Shown here in pieces: positions 25,343-32,905 of a stretch of 64,000 nucleotides of DNA; the first letter of the stretch is position 1; each line of letters starts with the position of its first letter. Both the position numbers and the translations under genes were made by a program. Source of the DNA: Dehalococcoidia bacterium (GTDB lineage Bacteria > Chloroflexota > Dehalococcoidia > Bin125); contig JAJDYG010000005.1 of the NCBI GenBank assembly GCA_022822855.1, positions 1 through 64,000 on the forward strand. The letters are read 5' to 3'. The notes beneath the pieces were generated by a model. That model worked only from the letters and a program-made list of their open reading frames with translations, made no database searches and was not told the DNA's origin.

Positions 25343-26133
25343 CAGCTTCCCTCCTGGTTCTCCGCCGCTTCGGCCGCCGCGTGTACCTGCTCGATCAGAC
25401 CGTTCAGCGATCGCGCCCCCGGCTGACCGTTGATCCGGAACGTCGGCGTGCCTCGGACGCCCTCCGAGATCGCCTGCTGCTGCATCTGCAGGATCCGCTC
25501 GGCGTGTTCCTCGTTGTCGACGCACTGCGTGAACCGCGCGACGTCCAACCCTTCCTCTCGAGCCAGCTCGATCGCGCCGCCGCGAGTGAAACTGCGAGCC
25601 TGCGCTTCGAGCAGATAGGCGTCATGGAACTCCCACCAGGCGCCCTGATCGCCCGCGCATTCGGTCGCCATCGCGGCAAACCGCGAGGCCGTTCCGAAGA
25701 TGATGAAGTGCCGGTACTCGTACCGCGCGACGCCGGTCTTGATCAGTTCCTCCATGAGCTGCGGCTCAACCTGAGCCGCGAATCCACGGCAGCTTGGTCA
25801 CTGGAAGTCCGAGTACTCCACGATCAGCACCGGCGCCTCCGGATCGCCGACCGAGTTGCGCAGGAAGGCCAATCCCTCCCGGTGCCCGAAGTCGATCACG
25901 CCCGTCGCTTCCACGCCGTCCCCGACTCCATCGGGGGCCTGCCCTGCCTGTTCCCCGACTTGTTCGGGGACCCGCTCGGTCCCCTCCTGCATGATCGACG
26001 CCTCGCGCTCGACCCGCTCGCTCCGCACCGTGCCTGTCGAGTCCGGCTCATCCTCGACCCCGCCTGAGCCGCAGGCCGATAGCAGCACGCCCAGCGTCAA
26101 CCCACACGCGAGTAACCCCAGTGCGAATCTCAT
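25342..26133 (-). CDS. Selenocysteine-containing DsbA-like lipoprotein, copy 2 (UGA read-through)
   Basis: 263 residues with TGA at 25798-25800 read as Sec112. Lipobox LLSAC (Cys21), then a short linker containing a PAL-C-encoded ERVPEQVGEQ. The strand VLIVEYSDFQ precedes U-P-S-C and RGFAAQVEPQ. TECAGDQ, TQCVDN and the cis-Pro loop TPTFRING follow. The next gene starts on its stop codon (TGATG). In Cys-type homologues the active site is usually CPYC-like after an FSDFQ-type strand, which fits the Sec placement exactly. Confidence 0.88.
25761..25779 (-). promoter_or_regulatory. SECIS hairpin of selenoprotein copy 2
   Basis: In the mRNA GCGGCUCA-GGU-UGAGCCGC, identical to the copy-3 core, 18 nt after the UGA. 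It has a perfect 8-bp stem with a GGU apex. Confidence 0.85.
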
Positions 26134-26142
26134 GCCCCGAGC

Positions 26143-26982
26143 CTACTCTCCGATCGCTCGCCCAACCGCCTCTTCAATCGCCTCAAACGTCGCATCGATC
26201 CGTTCGCCGTTGACGAACACCGTCGGCGTGCCCGGCACGCCCCGCGATTGCCCTTCGTTGCGCGAGGCGATGACCAGGGGCAGGGTCTCCCCTTCGGTCA
26301 GGCATTGTTCGAACGCGCCGTACTCGAGACCCTCGAACTCGACCTGGCGCCGGATTCCCGCCTCCGTGAAGAGCGTCGCGTCGCCGGCCATGAACCGGTC
26401 GTGCAGCGGCCAGAAGGCGCCCTGTTCCGCGGCGCAGGCCACCGCGACGGCTGCGTACAGCGCCGGGTCGCCCAGATGCGCGAAGTAGCGGAACTCGTAG
26501 CGGGCAATGCCGGTCGCGACGAACTCACTGACGATGCGCGGCTCAACCTGGGCCGCAAACCACTGGCAGCCGCCTCAAGTGAAATCGCCGAAGTGCTCAA
26601 TCAGCACCGGAGCATCCGGCTCCCCCAGCACATTCCCCTCCGAGCGAACCCCTTTGTGCTCGCCAACAATCTCCGCCGGAAGCTCAACGACCGCCTGTTC
26701 CTCGTCGTCCCCGACTTGATCGGGGACCTGCTCCGCCTGTTTCCCGACTTGATCGGGGACCTGCTCCGCCTGTTCCCCGACTTGTTCGGGGACCCGCTCG
26801 GCCTGTTCCCCGACTTGTTCGGGGACCCGCTCGGCCTCCCCCTGATCCTGCTGCTCAGAAACCGTCGCCTCCCGCTCAGCCCGCTCCGAAGTCGCCGTCC
26901 CCGTCCCCTGAGGCTCCGCCCCCGACCCACAAGCAACCAGGAACAGCCCCACAGCCGCCAAGACGATCAGCAGACGTTGCAT
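26143..26982 (-). CDS. Selenocysteine-containing DsbA-like lipoprotein, copy 1 (UGA read-through)
   Basis: 279 residues with TGA at 26575-26577 read as Sec136; first gene of the operon. Lipobox FLVAC (Cys18). The linker contains four 11-residue repeats (AERVPEQVGEQ/AEQVPDQVGKQ) encoded by tandem PAL-C units. The strand VLIEHFGDFT leads to U-G-G-C and QWFAAQVEPR. The later part diverges most (ACAAEQG, EQCLTE, TPTVFVNG). It ends 9 bases before copy 2. All four genes form one co-directional unit of about 3.4 kb. Confidence 0.86.
26538..26556 (-). promoter_or_regulatory. SECIS-like hairpin of selenoprotein copy 1
   Basis: In the mRNA GCGGCCCA-GGU-UGAGCCGC, 18 nt after the UGA, with seven of eight stem pairs (one C·A mismatch) and the same GGU apex as the other copies. 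Confidence 0.78.
26707..26838. repeat. Four tandem 33-bp PAL-C units in the linker of selenoprotein copy 1
   Basis: Each unit holds the palindrome TCCCCGACTTGATCGGGGA, or the TTGTTCGG variant, with spacer CCTGCTCCGCCTG or CCGCTCGGCCTG. The period of 33 bases is 11 codons, so the frame is kept. A single unit also lies in copy 2 (25955-25975), and PAL-C occurs at 30.18, 30.53, 38.85, 39.61 and 39.73 kb. Confidence 0.88.
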
Positions 26983-27025
26983 AACGCCAGCCTACCGCGC
27001 AACCCCCGATTCCAACCCTCCGATT

Positions 27026-27197
27026 CCGATGCCCCGTGCTTGACACGGGGCCCAGAGCACCCAACTTCGCGAGCGAGACGACGTCAGTCTCACCTCAACC
27101 TTCGCCAGCAGATCCCCCCACCGTCCCAGCTGAGGATCACCACAGAGCTCCGCACCACCCTCGAGGTCTGGGCCCCGTGTCAAGCACGGGGCATCGG
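27026..27197. repeat. Direct repeat with PAL-A ends, right copy after selenoprotein operon
   Basis: About 170 bases bounded by two inverted PAL-A palindromes. It contains CACCTCAACCTTCGCCAGCA and ACCGTCCCAGCTGA, both repeated at 27541-27741 on the other side of the GIY-YIG gene in the same orientation. Confidence 0.85.
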
Positions 27198-27226
27198 AGG
27201 GGGAGGGCGGGGTATCGGACTCCCCT

Positions 27227-27526
27227 TCACGCCAGGTCGTGATACAGATCCCGCCAGCCCGGATTGAGCTTCTCGACCAGATCGAGTTTGTACCTTCGAC
27301 TCCAGCGCTTAATCAGACTCTCTCGGCGCTGGGCATCGTCAAGCGAGTCGTGGAACTCGTACCAGACCAATCGCCGAATGTGATGCTTCCTCGTGAAGGC
27401 CGACCCACGCCCCTCGCGATGCTCCTCAATCCGACGAGGCAGATTAGCCGTGTGCCCCACATAGAACGTCCCATTCCGCCAGTTCACCATCACATACACC
27501 GCCGGCTGAATCTCGCCTCGCGCCAT
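27227..27526 (-). CDS. Small GIY-YIG endonuclease-domain protein
   Basis: 99 residues. The GIY-YIG core is VYVMVNWRNGTFYVGHTANL, then the Arg in PRRIEEH, and the FTRKHHIRRLVWYE strand with its Glu. The C terminus ...VEKLNPGWRDLYHDLA is typical of UPF0213-type small nucleases. The start at 27526 is chosen because upstream codons come from the flanking PAL-A repeat. Direct repeats of ~170 bp flank it on both sides, which suggests that gene and repeats move or spread together. Confidence 0.85.
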   Translation of the reverse strand: MARGEIQPAVYVMVNWRNGTFYVGHTANLPRRIEEHREGRGSAFTRKHHIRRLVWYEFHDSLDDAQRRESLIKRWSRRYKLDLVEKLNPGWRDLYHDLA

Positions 27527-27540
27527 GTACCAACCCTCTG

Positions 27541-27741
27541 ATTCCGATGCCCCGTGCTTGCCTGCCCCTGGCTTGACCAGGGGACACGGGGCCCAGAGCA
27601 ACCAACTTCGCGCGCGAGACAACGTCCATCTCACCTCAACCTTCGCCAGCAGATCCCCCACCGTCCCAGCTGAGAATCACCGCAGAGCTCCGCACCACCC
27701 CCGAGGTCTGGGCCCCGTGTCAAGCACGGGGCATCGGAACG
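27541..27741. repeat. Direct repeat with PAL-A ends, copy upstream of GIY-YIG gene
   Basis: A near-identical partner of 27026-27197. Its first palindrome is enlarged by a nested second palindrome (GCCCCTGGCTTGACCAGGGG) inserted in the PAL-A loop, also seen at 40.4 and 49.9 kb. Confidence 0.85.
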
Positions 27742-27752
27742 GGAGGACTGGG

Positions 27753-28169
27753 CTACAGGCGAACCTGTGGCCGATCGGGTGATTCGAGTCGCGGATTGAG
27801 CTTCAGGCTCGTGCGCCCCGCGAGGAGGTCCAGCGTCCTCGTGACAATCTGACCAACCACTGCGTCAGCCCCATGCGGAACCACGACGCAATCGGTCACC
27901 ATCGAGCTTTCTCCGATCCGGATGTTCAGCGGTCCCGCCACCGGCAATGGTTCGCTGTCACCCTCCGCGTGTCTCGCGGAGACACTGCCGACTTCCGACA
28001 ACCCCAACTCGGCCACGATGTCCGCAGGCAGGGCTAACATCATCGCGCTGGCGTCGGCGACGGCTTGAATCCGCACCCGGCGAACCTCAGAATTCTCCGA
28101 AATCCCGCGTTGAAGCAGAACGAGATCGTTCGCGTTTTCCAACTCGATTTGCACTGCCTCACCCACCAC
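27753..28169 (-). CDS. Retropepsin-like (clan AA) aspartic protease-fold protein, catalytic motif altered
   Basis: 138 residues. The expected start of the retropepsin core, V-D-T-G-A, appears as VADASAMMLALP. The flap/ψ-loop region and the final DAVVGQIVTRTLDLL helix with KLNPRL match small bacterial aspartyl-protease-like proteins. DTG changed to DAS keeps Asp but loses the Thr-Gly, so proteolytic activity is doubtful. It is transcribed divergently from the NYN gene. Confidence 0.6.
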   Translation of the reverse strand: MVGEAVQIELENANDLVLLQRGISENSEVRRVRIQAVADASAMMLALPADIVAELGLSEVGSVSARHAEGDSEPLPVAGPLNIRIGESSMVTDCVVVPHGADAVVGQIVTRTLDLLAGRTSLKLNPRLESPDRPQVRL

Positions 28170-28301
28170 TCGCTCCTTCCGCTAGAAGACTGACCTCAGC
28201 ATGCCGAAACGGCCATCCCTCCGACGCCCGCGTTTGACATGCAACTATGAGCGAGATTACCATCACCAGTACACCCCCTGTTCGCTTCGGCGGCAGGGCG
28301 C

Positions 28302-28332
28302 GAGGCTGCCGAAAGGCAGCCTCAGCTTTTTT
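28302..28332 (+). terminator. Rho-independent terminator in the leader of the NYN gene
   Basis: GAGGCTGCC-GAAA-GGCAGCCTC followed by AGCTTTTTT: a 9-bp perfect stem, a GAAA tetraloop and a T-run on the plus strand. No plus-strand gene ends here. It lies 14 bases before the GTG start of the NYN gene, so it may act as an attenuator. Confidence 0.75.
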
Positions 28333-28345
28333 CAGAGTTCATCCC

Positions 28346-28975
28346 GTGCGCGCGAACCTCTATGTCGATGGCTTCAATCTCTACTACCGCGCGTTGCGCG
28401 ATACCCCTGATCGGTGGCTGGACCTCGGACGCCTGGCCCACCTCTTGCTGCGCCGCCATCAAATCAATCGGATTCGCTATTTCACCGCTCAGGTGATCAG
28501 CCGTCCCGATGACCCGACCCAGGCTCAACGCCAACAGGCCTACCTTCGCGCACTGGAGACCGTCCCGGACTTGAGCATCCATTACGGCCATTTCCTGTCC
28601 AACGCCAAGTCGCGACCCTTGGCCACACCCCCGCCGTCCGGATCTCGATTCGTCAAGGTTCTGAGTACCGAGGAGAAGGGGTCCGACGTCAACCTCGCTT
28701 CCTACCTCTTGCTGGACGGCTTCGAGGGAGACTACGAACTGGCGGTCGTAATCTCGAACGATTCCGACCTTGAGTTGCCTATCAAGATGGTGCGCGATCG
28801 CCTGAACTTGACGGTCGGCGTCTATGATCCGAGCGGCCGCCACAGCTTTCGATTGGCCCAAGCAACCTCCCCATCGTGGTACCGCCCTCTGCGCCAAGGC
28901 CCTCTGGGCGCCAGCCACTTCCCCAGCACGCTGTCCGACGGACAGGGCGTGATCGTCAAGCCGTCCAGTTGGTAG
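28346..28975 (+). CDS. NYN-domain (LabA/DUF88-like) ribonuclease
   Basis: 209 residues from GTG at 28346. The PIN-like NYN acidic motifs are YVDGFNLYY at the N terminus, EKGSDVNLASYLL in the middle and AVVISNDSDLELPI. These give the D...D...D..D metal site of the fold, which cleaves RNA. An ATG 99 bases upstream (28247) is in frame, but the extra residues are encoded by a terminator hairpin, so GTG is preferred. Its last codons run close to the convergent DUF885 gene. Confidence 0.8.
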   Translation: MRANLYVDGFNLYYRALRDTPDRWLDLGRLAHLLLRRHQINRIRYFTAQVISRPDDPTQAQRQQAYLRALETVPDLSIHYGHFLSNAKSRPLATPPPSGSRFVKVLSTEEKGSDVNLASYLLLDGFEGDYELAVVISNDSDLELPIKMVRDRLNLTVGVYDPSGRHSFRLAQATSPSWYRPLRQGPLGASHFPSTLSDGQGVIVKPSSW

Positions 28976-28980
28976 TCGAG

Positions 28981-30747
28981 TCACGAGGCGCTCACCCCCC
29001 CTCTGCCTTCGGCGTCTCCCCCCTCAAGGGGGGAGAGAGCTGTTGGCCGGGACATCTCGTCCCGCAGCTGCTGCAGACCCATCGGTCCCAGCTCCAACGC
29101 GGCCCGATGGAACGCCTTCAGATTGAACGCGTCGCCGAGTGACTGTCTGGCCGATTCGCGCGCGGCCAGCCACTCCCGCTCGCCGACCTTGTAGGAGATC
29201 GCCTGACCCGGCCAGCCGAGGTACCGATCTACCTCGCTGGCCAGCATCTTCTCGGGGAAGAAGGAGCGCTCGATCAGGAAGGGCAGGGCCAGCTCCGGCG
29301 TCCAGGTCTCGCCGCCGTGGTATTCCTCGCGCTCCGGGATCGGCAACTCCAGGTGCATGCCGATATCGATCACTACCCGCACCGCCCGAAGCGCCTGGCT
29401 GCTCAGCAGACCCATGTAGTAGGCCGGATCCTCCAGGTAGCCCAGCTCCGCCATCAGGCGCTCGGCGTACAGCGCCCAGCCCTCGACATAACCCGACGTC
29501 CCGGCCAGCAGCCGCTGATAGCGCGTCAGCTCCTCGCCCAGGTAGCGCGTCGTCCCGATCTGCAGGTGATGCCCCGGCACGCCCTCGTGATAGCAGACCG
29601 AGAGCTCGCGCCAGAGCGGGAAGCGCGTCTCGCCGCCGGTCGGATACCAGGTCCGGCCGGGACGCGAGAAGTCCTCCGACGGCCCCGTGTAGTACATCGC
29701 CAGCGCCCCGCCCGGCGGCGCGATCATCGCCTCGATCTCCTGCACCGGCTCGGCGATGTCGAAGTGCGTGCCCAGCAGCGCCTGCATCGTCTCGTCCTGC
29801 GTCTGCTGCATCCATTCGCGGAAGGCGTCCTCACCCTCGATTGCGCGGGCGTCGTCCGACTCCAGGATCGCAATCGCCTCGGCCGCCGTCGCGCCCGGCG
29901 AGATCCGGTTCGCCGTCTCCGCCATCTCCGACTGGATCCGCCAGACCTCTTCCCAGCCCCACTGATACGTCTCGTCCAGGTCCAGCTCGATCCCGTTGAA
30001 CCCCCGCGACGCCGCCTGGTAACGCTCCCGACCGACCGGATCCTTTGGATTCGCCCGCGGCAGATACTCCGTCTCCAACCAGTCCCCCATCGCCGCATAG
30101 CCCTCCGCAGCAGCTCGCGCATTCGCACCGCCGTCGATCCCTAGGTCATCGCACAAGGCTTGGAAGAAGCCAGTCCCCGATTTATTCGGGGACCCGCTCG
30201 GCCCCTGCCCCGACCACACCCGACACTGCTCAATCCCGCCCCGCACCTGGCGCTGCGCCACCACGATCCCCGCGTCCATCCCCGCCGCCAGCGACGATCG
30301 GTAGCGCTCCAGCGCCTCCGGCACCGCGCCCATCCGCTCGACGATGTTGGCGTGATCCTCCTCCGTCTCCCGAGGCATCAGGTCGAACACCTGCCGAGTG
30401 TTCTGCAGCGGCGACGCCAGGATGTTCAGCGAGCGCAGATGCTCCTGCTGAGCCTCCAGCTCTGCCTCATACTCAAACCGCTCCAGCATCACATCGCGGG
30501 CCACCCGGTCGCGCTCCGGCCTGCCCCCGACTTGATCGGGGGTCTCGATGTTCAGTTGCCGAAGCGCGGCCTCGGCCTGCCGACGTATCGCCGACCGCTC
30601 GGCATGTCCATCCGGCGAGTAGTCCGTCAACTCGGTCTCGCGCCCCGGAATCCCCAGCCCCGTCGCCATATTCGGACTCGCCGCCGCCAGGGCATCCACG
30701 TACCAGTCCGAGATCGCCGAAACAGTCGAGAGGTCAGGAGTAGTCAT
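28981..30747 (-). CDS. DUF885-family metallopeptidase-like protein
   Basis: 588 residues. The HExxxGHH-type metal motif appears as CYHEGVPGHHLQ, then GTSGYVEGWALYAERLM and the EVDRYLGWPGQAISYKVGE signature near the C terminus, all typical of DUF885 (M3/M32-like zinc peptidase fold). Three palindromic repeats are translated: PAL-C at residues ~70 (TPDQVGG) and ~185 (GSPNKSG), and PAL-B forming the last ~17 residues and the stop. MTTPDL at 30747 is preferred over the upstream ATG at 30777. Confidence 0.85.
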   Translation of the reverse strand: MTTPDLSTVSAISDWYVDALAAASPNMATGLGIPGRETELTDYSPDGHAERSAIRRQAEAALRQLNIETPDQVGGRPERDRVARDVMLERFEYEAELEAQQEHLRSLNILASPLQNTRQVFDLMPRETEEDHANIVERMGAVPEALERYRSSLAAGMDAGIVVAQRQVRGGIEQCRVWSGQGPSGSPNKSGTGFFQALCDDLGIDGGANARAAAEGYAAMGDWLETEYLPRANPKDPVGRERYQAASRGFNGIELDLDETYQWGWEEVWRIQSEMAETANRISPGATAAEAIAILESDDARAIEGEDAFREWMQQTQDETMQALLGTHFDIAEPVQEIEAMIAPPGGALAMYYTGPSEDFSRPGRTWYPTGGETRFPLWRELSVCYHEGVPGHHLQIGTTRYLGEELTRYQRLLAGTSGYVEGWALYAERLMAELGYLEDPAYYMGLLSSQALRAVRVVIDIGMHLELPIPEREEYHGGETWTPELALPFLIERSFFPEKMLASEVDRYLGWPGQAISYKVGEREWLAARESARQSLGDAFNLKAFHRAALELGPMGLQQLRDEMSRPTALSPLEGGDAEGRGGVSAS

Positions 30748-30895
30748 GGTTGTTGCTCCAATCCACCCCATTATCAACCCTCCGCGCTCGAAGTCCGAAG
30801 CGAGGCAGACTGTCTCCTGTAAGCGACATTGGTCGCTCTGCCCCCCGCGTCAAGCGCGGGGGATCGGTGTGCGGGGGCGGGTCCTCCGATTCGAT

Positions 30896-31475
30896 GCCCC
30901 GTGCTTGACACGGGGCCCAGACCTCGAGCTTCGCGCGCGGCTGCGCCGTGGTCCTCACCTGAGTTGGTGTCCGCGGGATCGGCTGCTTGGAGCTGAGGCG
31001 AGAGGGATAGCGCCTCGTGCGAGACGTTGGTCGCTCTGGCCCCCGCGTCGGGGCGCGGGGGATCGGTTTGCGGGGATTGGGCACTCCGATCCGACGCCCC
31101 GTGCTTGACACGGGGCCCAGACCTCGAACTTGGCGCGCAGCTCCGTCGTGATCCTCACCTGAGCCGGTGTACGCGGGATCGGCTGATTGGAGCTGAGGCG
31201 AGAGGGATAGCGCCTTGTGCGAGACGTTGGTCGCTCTGGCCCCCGCGTCGGGGCGCGGGGGATCGGTATGCGGGGATATGCACCCCCACTCGATGCCCCG
31301 TGCTTGACACGGGGCCCAGTCCTCGAGCTTCGCGCGCGGCTGCGCCGTGGTCCTCACCTGAGTTGGTGTACGCGGGATCGGCTGCTTGGAGCTGAGGCGA
31401 GAGGTACGGCGGCTCGTGCGAGACGTTGGGCGCTCTGGCCCCCGCGTCAAGCGCGGGGGATCGGTGTGCGAGATT
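30896..31475. repeat. Three tandem ~199-bp repeats, left array
   Basis: Units start at 30896, 31096 and 31295. Each begins with PAL-A, continues CCTCGAGCTTCGCGCGCGGC and CCTCACCTGAGTTGGTGT, and ends with a PAL-D-like CCCCCGCG..CGCGGGGG palindrome. ORFs crossing the units (LTRGPERPTSR-type) are artefacts of the repeat. No gene is seen from 30748 to 31487. Confidence 0.92.
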
Positions 31476-31487
31476 GGCTGGACACGC

Positions 31488-31847
31488 CTACGCCAGACCG
31501 CCAAGCTTCTCCACCAACCGCTCGACGTCGCCCAGGAACTCCCCGACTTCTTCGGCCTCCAGCATGTCCTCGTAGTAGTTCCCGTGCAGCGACTCTGCGT
31601 GCGAGAACAGGCTCCGTAGCTCCACATCGTCGGTCTCGCGCACGAGCGCTCGGATCGTCTGCCACAGATGTCGATGCTTCTCGTGATCCATGCCCCGCGC
31701 TTCTGCCGCTGCCTTGACCAACACGGCCGCCGCGCCCCAACCCTTCTCCGAGGCCTGTGACAGGTCGCCCTCCGCCAGCAGCTCTCGGGCATGGCGCAGG
31801 TACTTCGCGCTCAGTTCCTGGTAGCGCCCAACCTGTTCAGTTGTCAT
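31488..31847 (-). CDS. PaREP1-like (HEPN-type) helical protein
   Basis: 119 residues, all helical. The N-terminal LAEGDLSQASEKGWGAAAVL matches the PaREP1 pattern ('EGDxxQASEKxxKAA'). This continues with a basic HEKHRHLW and a C-terminal FSHAESLHGNYYED, where HEPN-type proteins carry their functional residues. PaREP1 is a domain of uncertain function common in archaea and thermophiles. It is flanked on both sides by three copies of the 199-bp repeat. Possible roles are nucleotide or RNA binding or a toxin-antitoxin component. Confidence 0.68.
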   Translation of the reverse strand: MTTEQVGRYQELSAKYLRHARELLAEGDLSQASEKGWGAAAVLVKAAAEARGMDHEKHRHLWQTIRALVRETDDVELRSLFSHAESLHGNYYEDMLEAEEVGEFLGDVERLVEKLGGLA

Positions 31848-31905
31848 GCAACCAGTCTATCCAAGCCCGCGCCTGACCCCGGCGCCTGCGCCTTCTCCTT
31901 CCGAT

Positions 31906-32474
31906 GCCCCGTGCTTGACACGGGGCCCAGACCTCGAGCTTCGCGCGCGGCTGCGCCGTGGTCCTCACCTGAGTTGGTGTACGCGGGATCGGCTGATTGG
32001 AGCTGAGGCGAGAGGTACGGCGGCTCGTGCGAGACGTTGGTCGCTCTGGCCCCCGCGTCGGGGCGCGGGGGATCGGTTTGTGGGGGCGGGCACTCCGATT
32101 CGATGCCCCGTGCTTGACACGGGGCCCAGACCTCGAGCTTCGCGCGCGGCTGCGCCGTGGTCCTCACCTGAGTTGGTGTACGCGGGATCGGCTGTCGGCG
32201 GCTGAGGCGAGAGGTACGGCGGCTCGTGCGAGACGTTGGGCGCTCTGGCCCCCGCGTCAAGCGCGGGGGATCGGTGTGCGGGGATATGCACTCCGATCCG
32301 ATGCCCCGTGCTTGACACGGGGCCCAGACCTGGAGTTTCGCGCGCGGCTCGGCGGGGATCCTCACCTGAGTTAGCGTTCGCGGGATCGCCTGCTTGGTGC
32401 TGAGGCGAGAGGGACGGCGGCTTGTGCGTGGTGCTGGGAGCTCTGGCCCCCGCGTCAAGCGCGGGGGATCGATC
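31906..32474. repeat. Three tandem ~199-bp repeats, right array
   Basis: Units start at 31906, 32105 and 32303 with the same content and orientation as the left array. The last unit is the most diverged (GGGGATCCTCACCTGAGTTA). Together the two arrays bracket the PaREP1-like gene. Confidence 0.92.
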
Positions 32475-32531
32475 GGTTTTTTTCTCTCCCCAACCCGCTC
32501 ACAGCCCCTGTCACCTCCAACACACCACCCC

Positions 32532-32559
32532 TTGATACGCACTCACGTTTGGATATGAT
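32532..32559 (+). promoter_or_regulatory. σ70-type promoter for the terminase operon
   Basis: TTGATA at 32532-32537, a 16-base spacer, and TATGAT at 32554-32559, in a locally AT-rich stretch 31 bases upstream of the first gene. GAGGAAGAAGG precedes the ATG at 32591. Confidence 0.6.
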
Positions 32560-32590
32560 GGTCTGACTGAAGTGGAAGTGAGGAAGAAGG

Positions 32591-32905
32591 ATGAGGACAC
32601 CGATGGGATACCGGGAAGCGATGTGCGATCTGTCGGACATTGCCAAGGAAGGGCCTGCATACGTGCGGGTCAAGGCTCTGGTCACGATTGTGCGGGAAAC
32701 GTCGCCGAACAACGCGCGTCATGCAGATGTGATGCGTGAATTGGGGCTGGCCGACGAGATGGCGGGCCCATCTGAGAGCGGTTCCGGCTGTCCAACTTGC
32801 GGTGGTGAGACTGCAGCGGAAGAGTCGCTGCGGTTGCTACGTGAGCAATCGGAGACGAGGCAAGAGGAAGAGGATGGTGAAGACGATGGGGAGGACCCTC
32901 ACTGA
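32591..32905 (+). CDS. Small terminase-like/phage-associated protein
   Basis: 104 residues. The helical N-terminal half is MCDLSDIAKEGPAYVRVKAL, then a CPTCG pair and a very acidic tail (EEEDGEDDGEDPH). It overlaps the large terminase start by 32 bases, the usual position of terS. A paralogue lies at 57.9 kb (AAESNPGYVRLRALKGLVRE against AKEGPAYVRVKALVTIVRE). There is no recognisable DNA-binding motif, so terS is inferred from position. Confidence 0.5.
   Translation: MRTPMGYREAMCDLSDIAKEGPAYVRVKALVTIVRETSPNNARHADVMRELGLADEMAGPSESGSGCPTCGGETAAEESLRLLREQSETRQEEEDGEDDGEDPH

Noticed and set aside
24063-26577. TGA as a tryptophan codon (recoded genome) explaining the four interrupted ORFs
   Set aside because: Many genes in the window end at TGA with sensible C termini, Trp is encoded by TGG throughout, and all four TGAs fall on a single Cys-equivalent active-site position with a hairpin behind it.
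24063-26577. Four independent nonsense mutations (pseudogenes)
   Set aside because: Identical placement in four paralogues, intact downstream frames and ribosome binding sites, and SelD nearby make independent decay very unlikely.
30896-32474. CRISPR array
   Set aside because: Units are ~199 bp with no short unique spacers, and no cas gene is present.
30780-32540. Long ORFs rich in LTRGPERPTSR-type motifs on both strands
   Set aside because: They are open only because the tandem repeat length and GC content avoid stops; no ribosome binding sites and no family.
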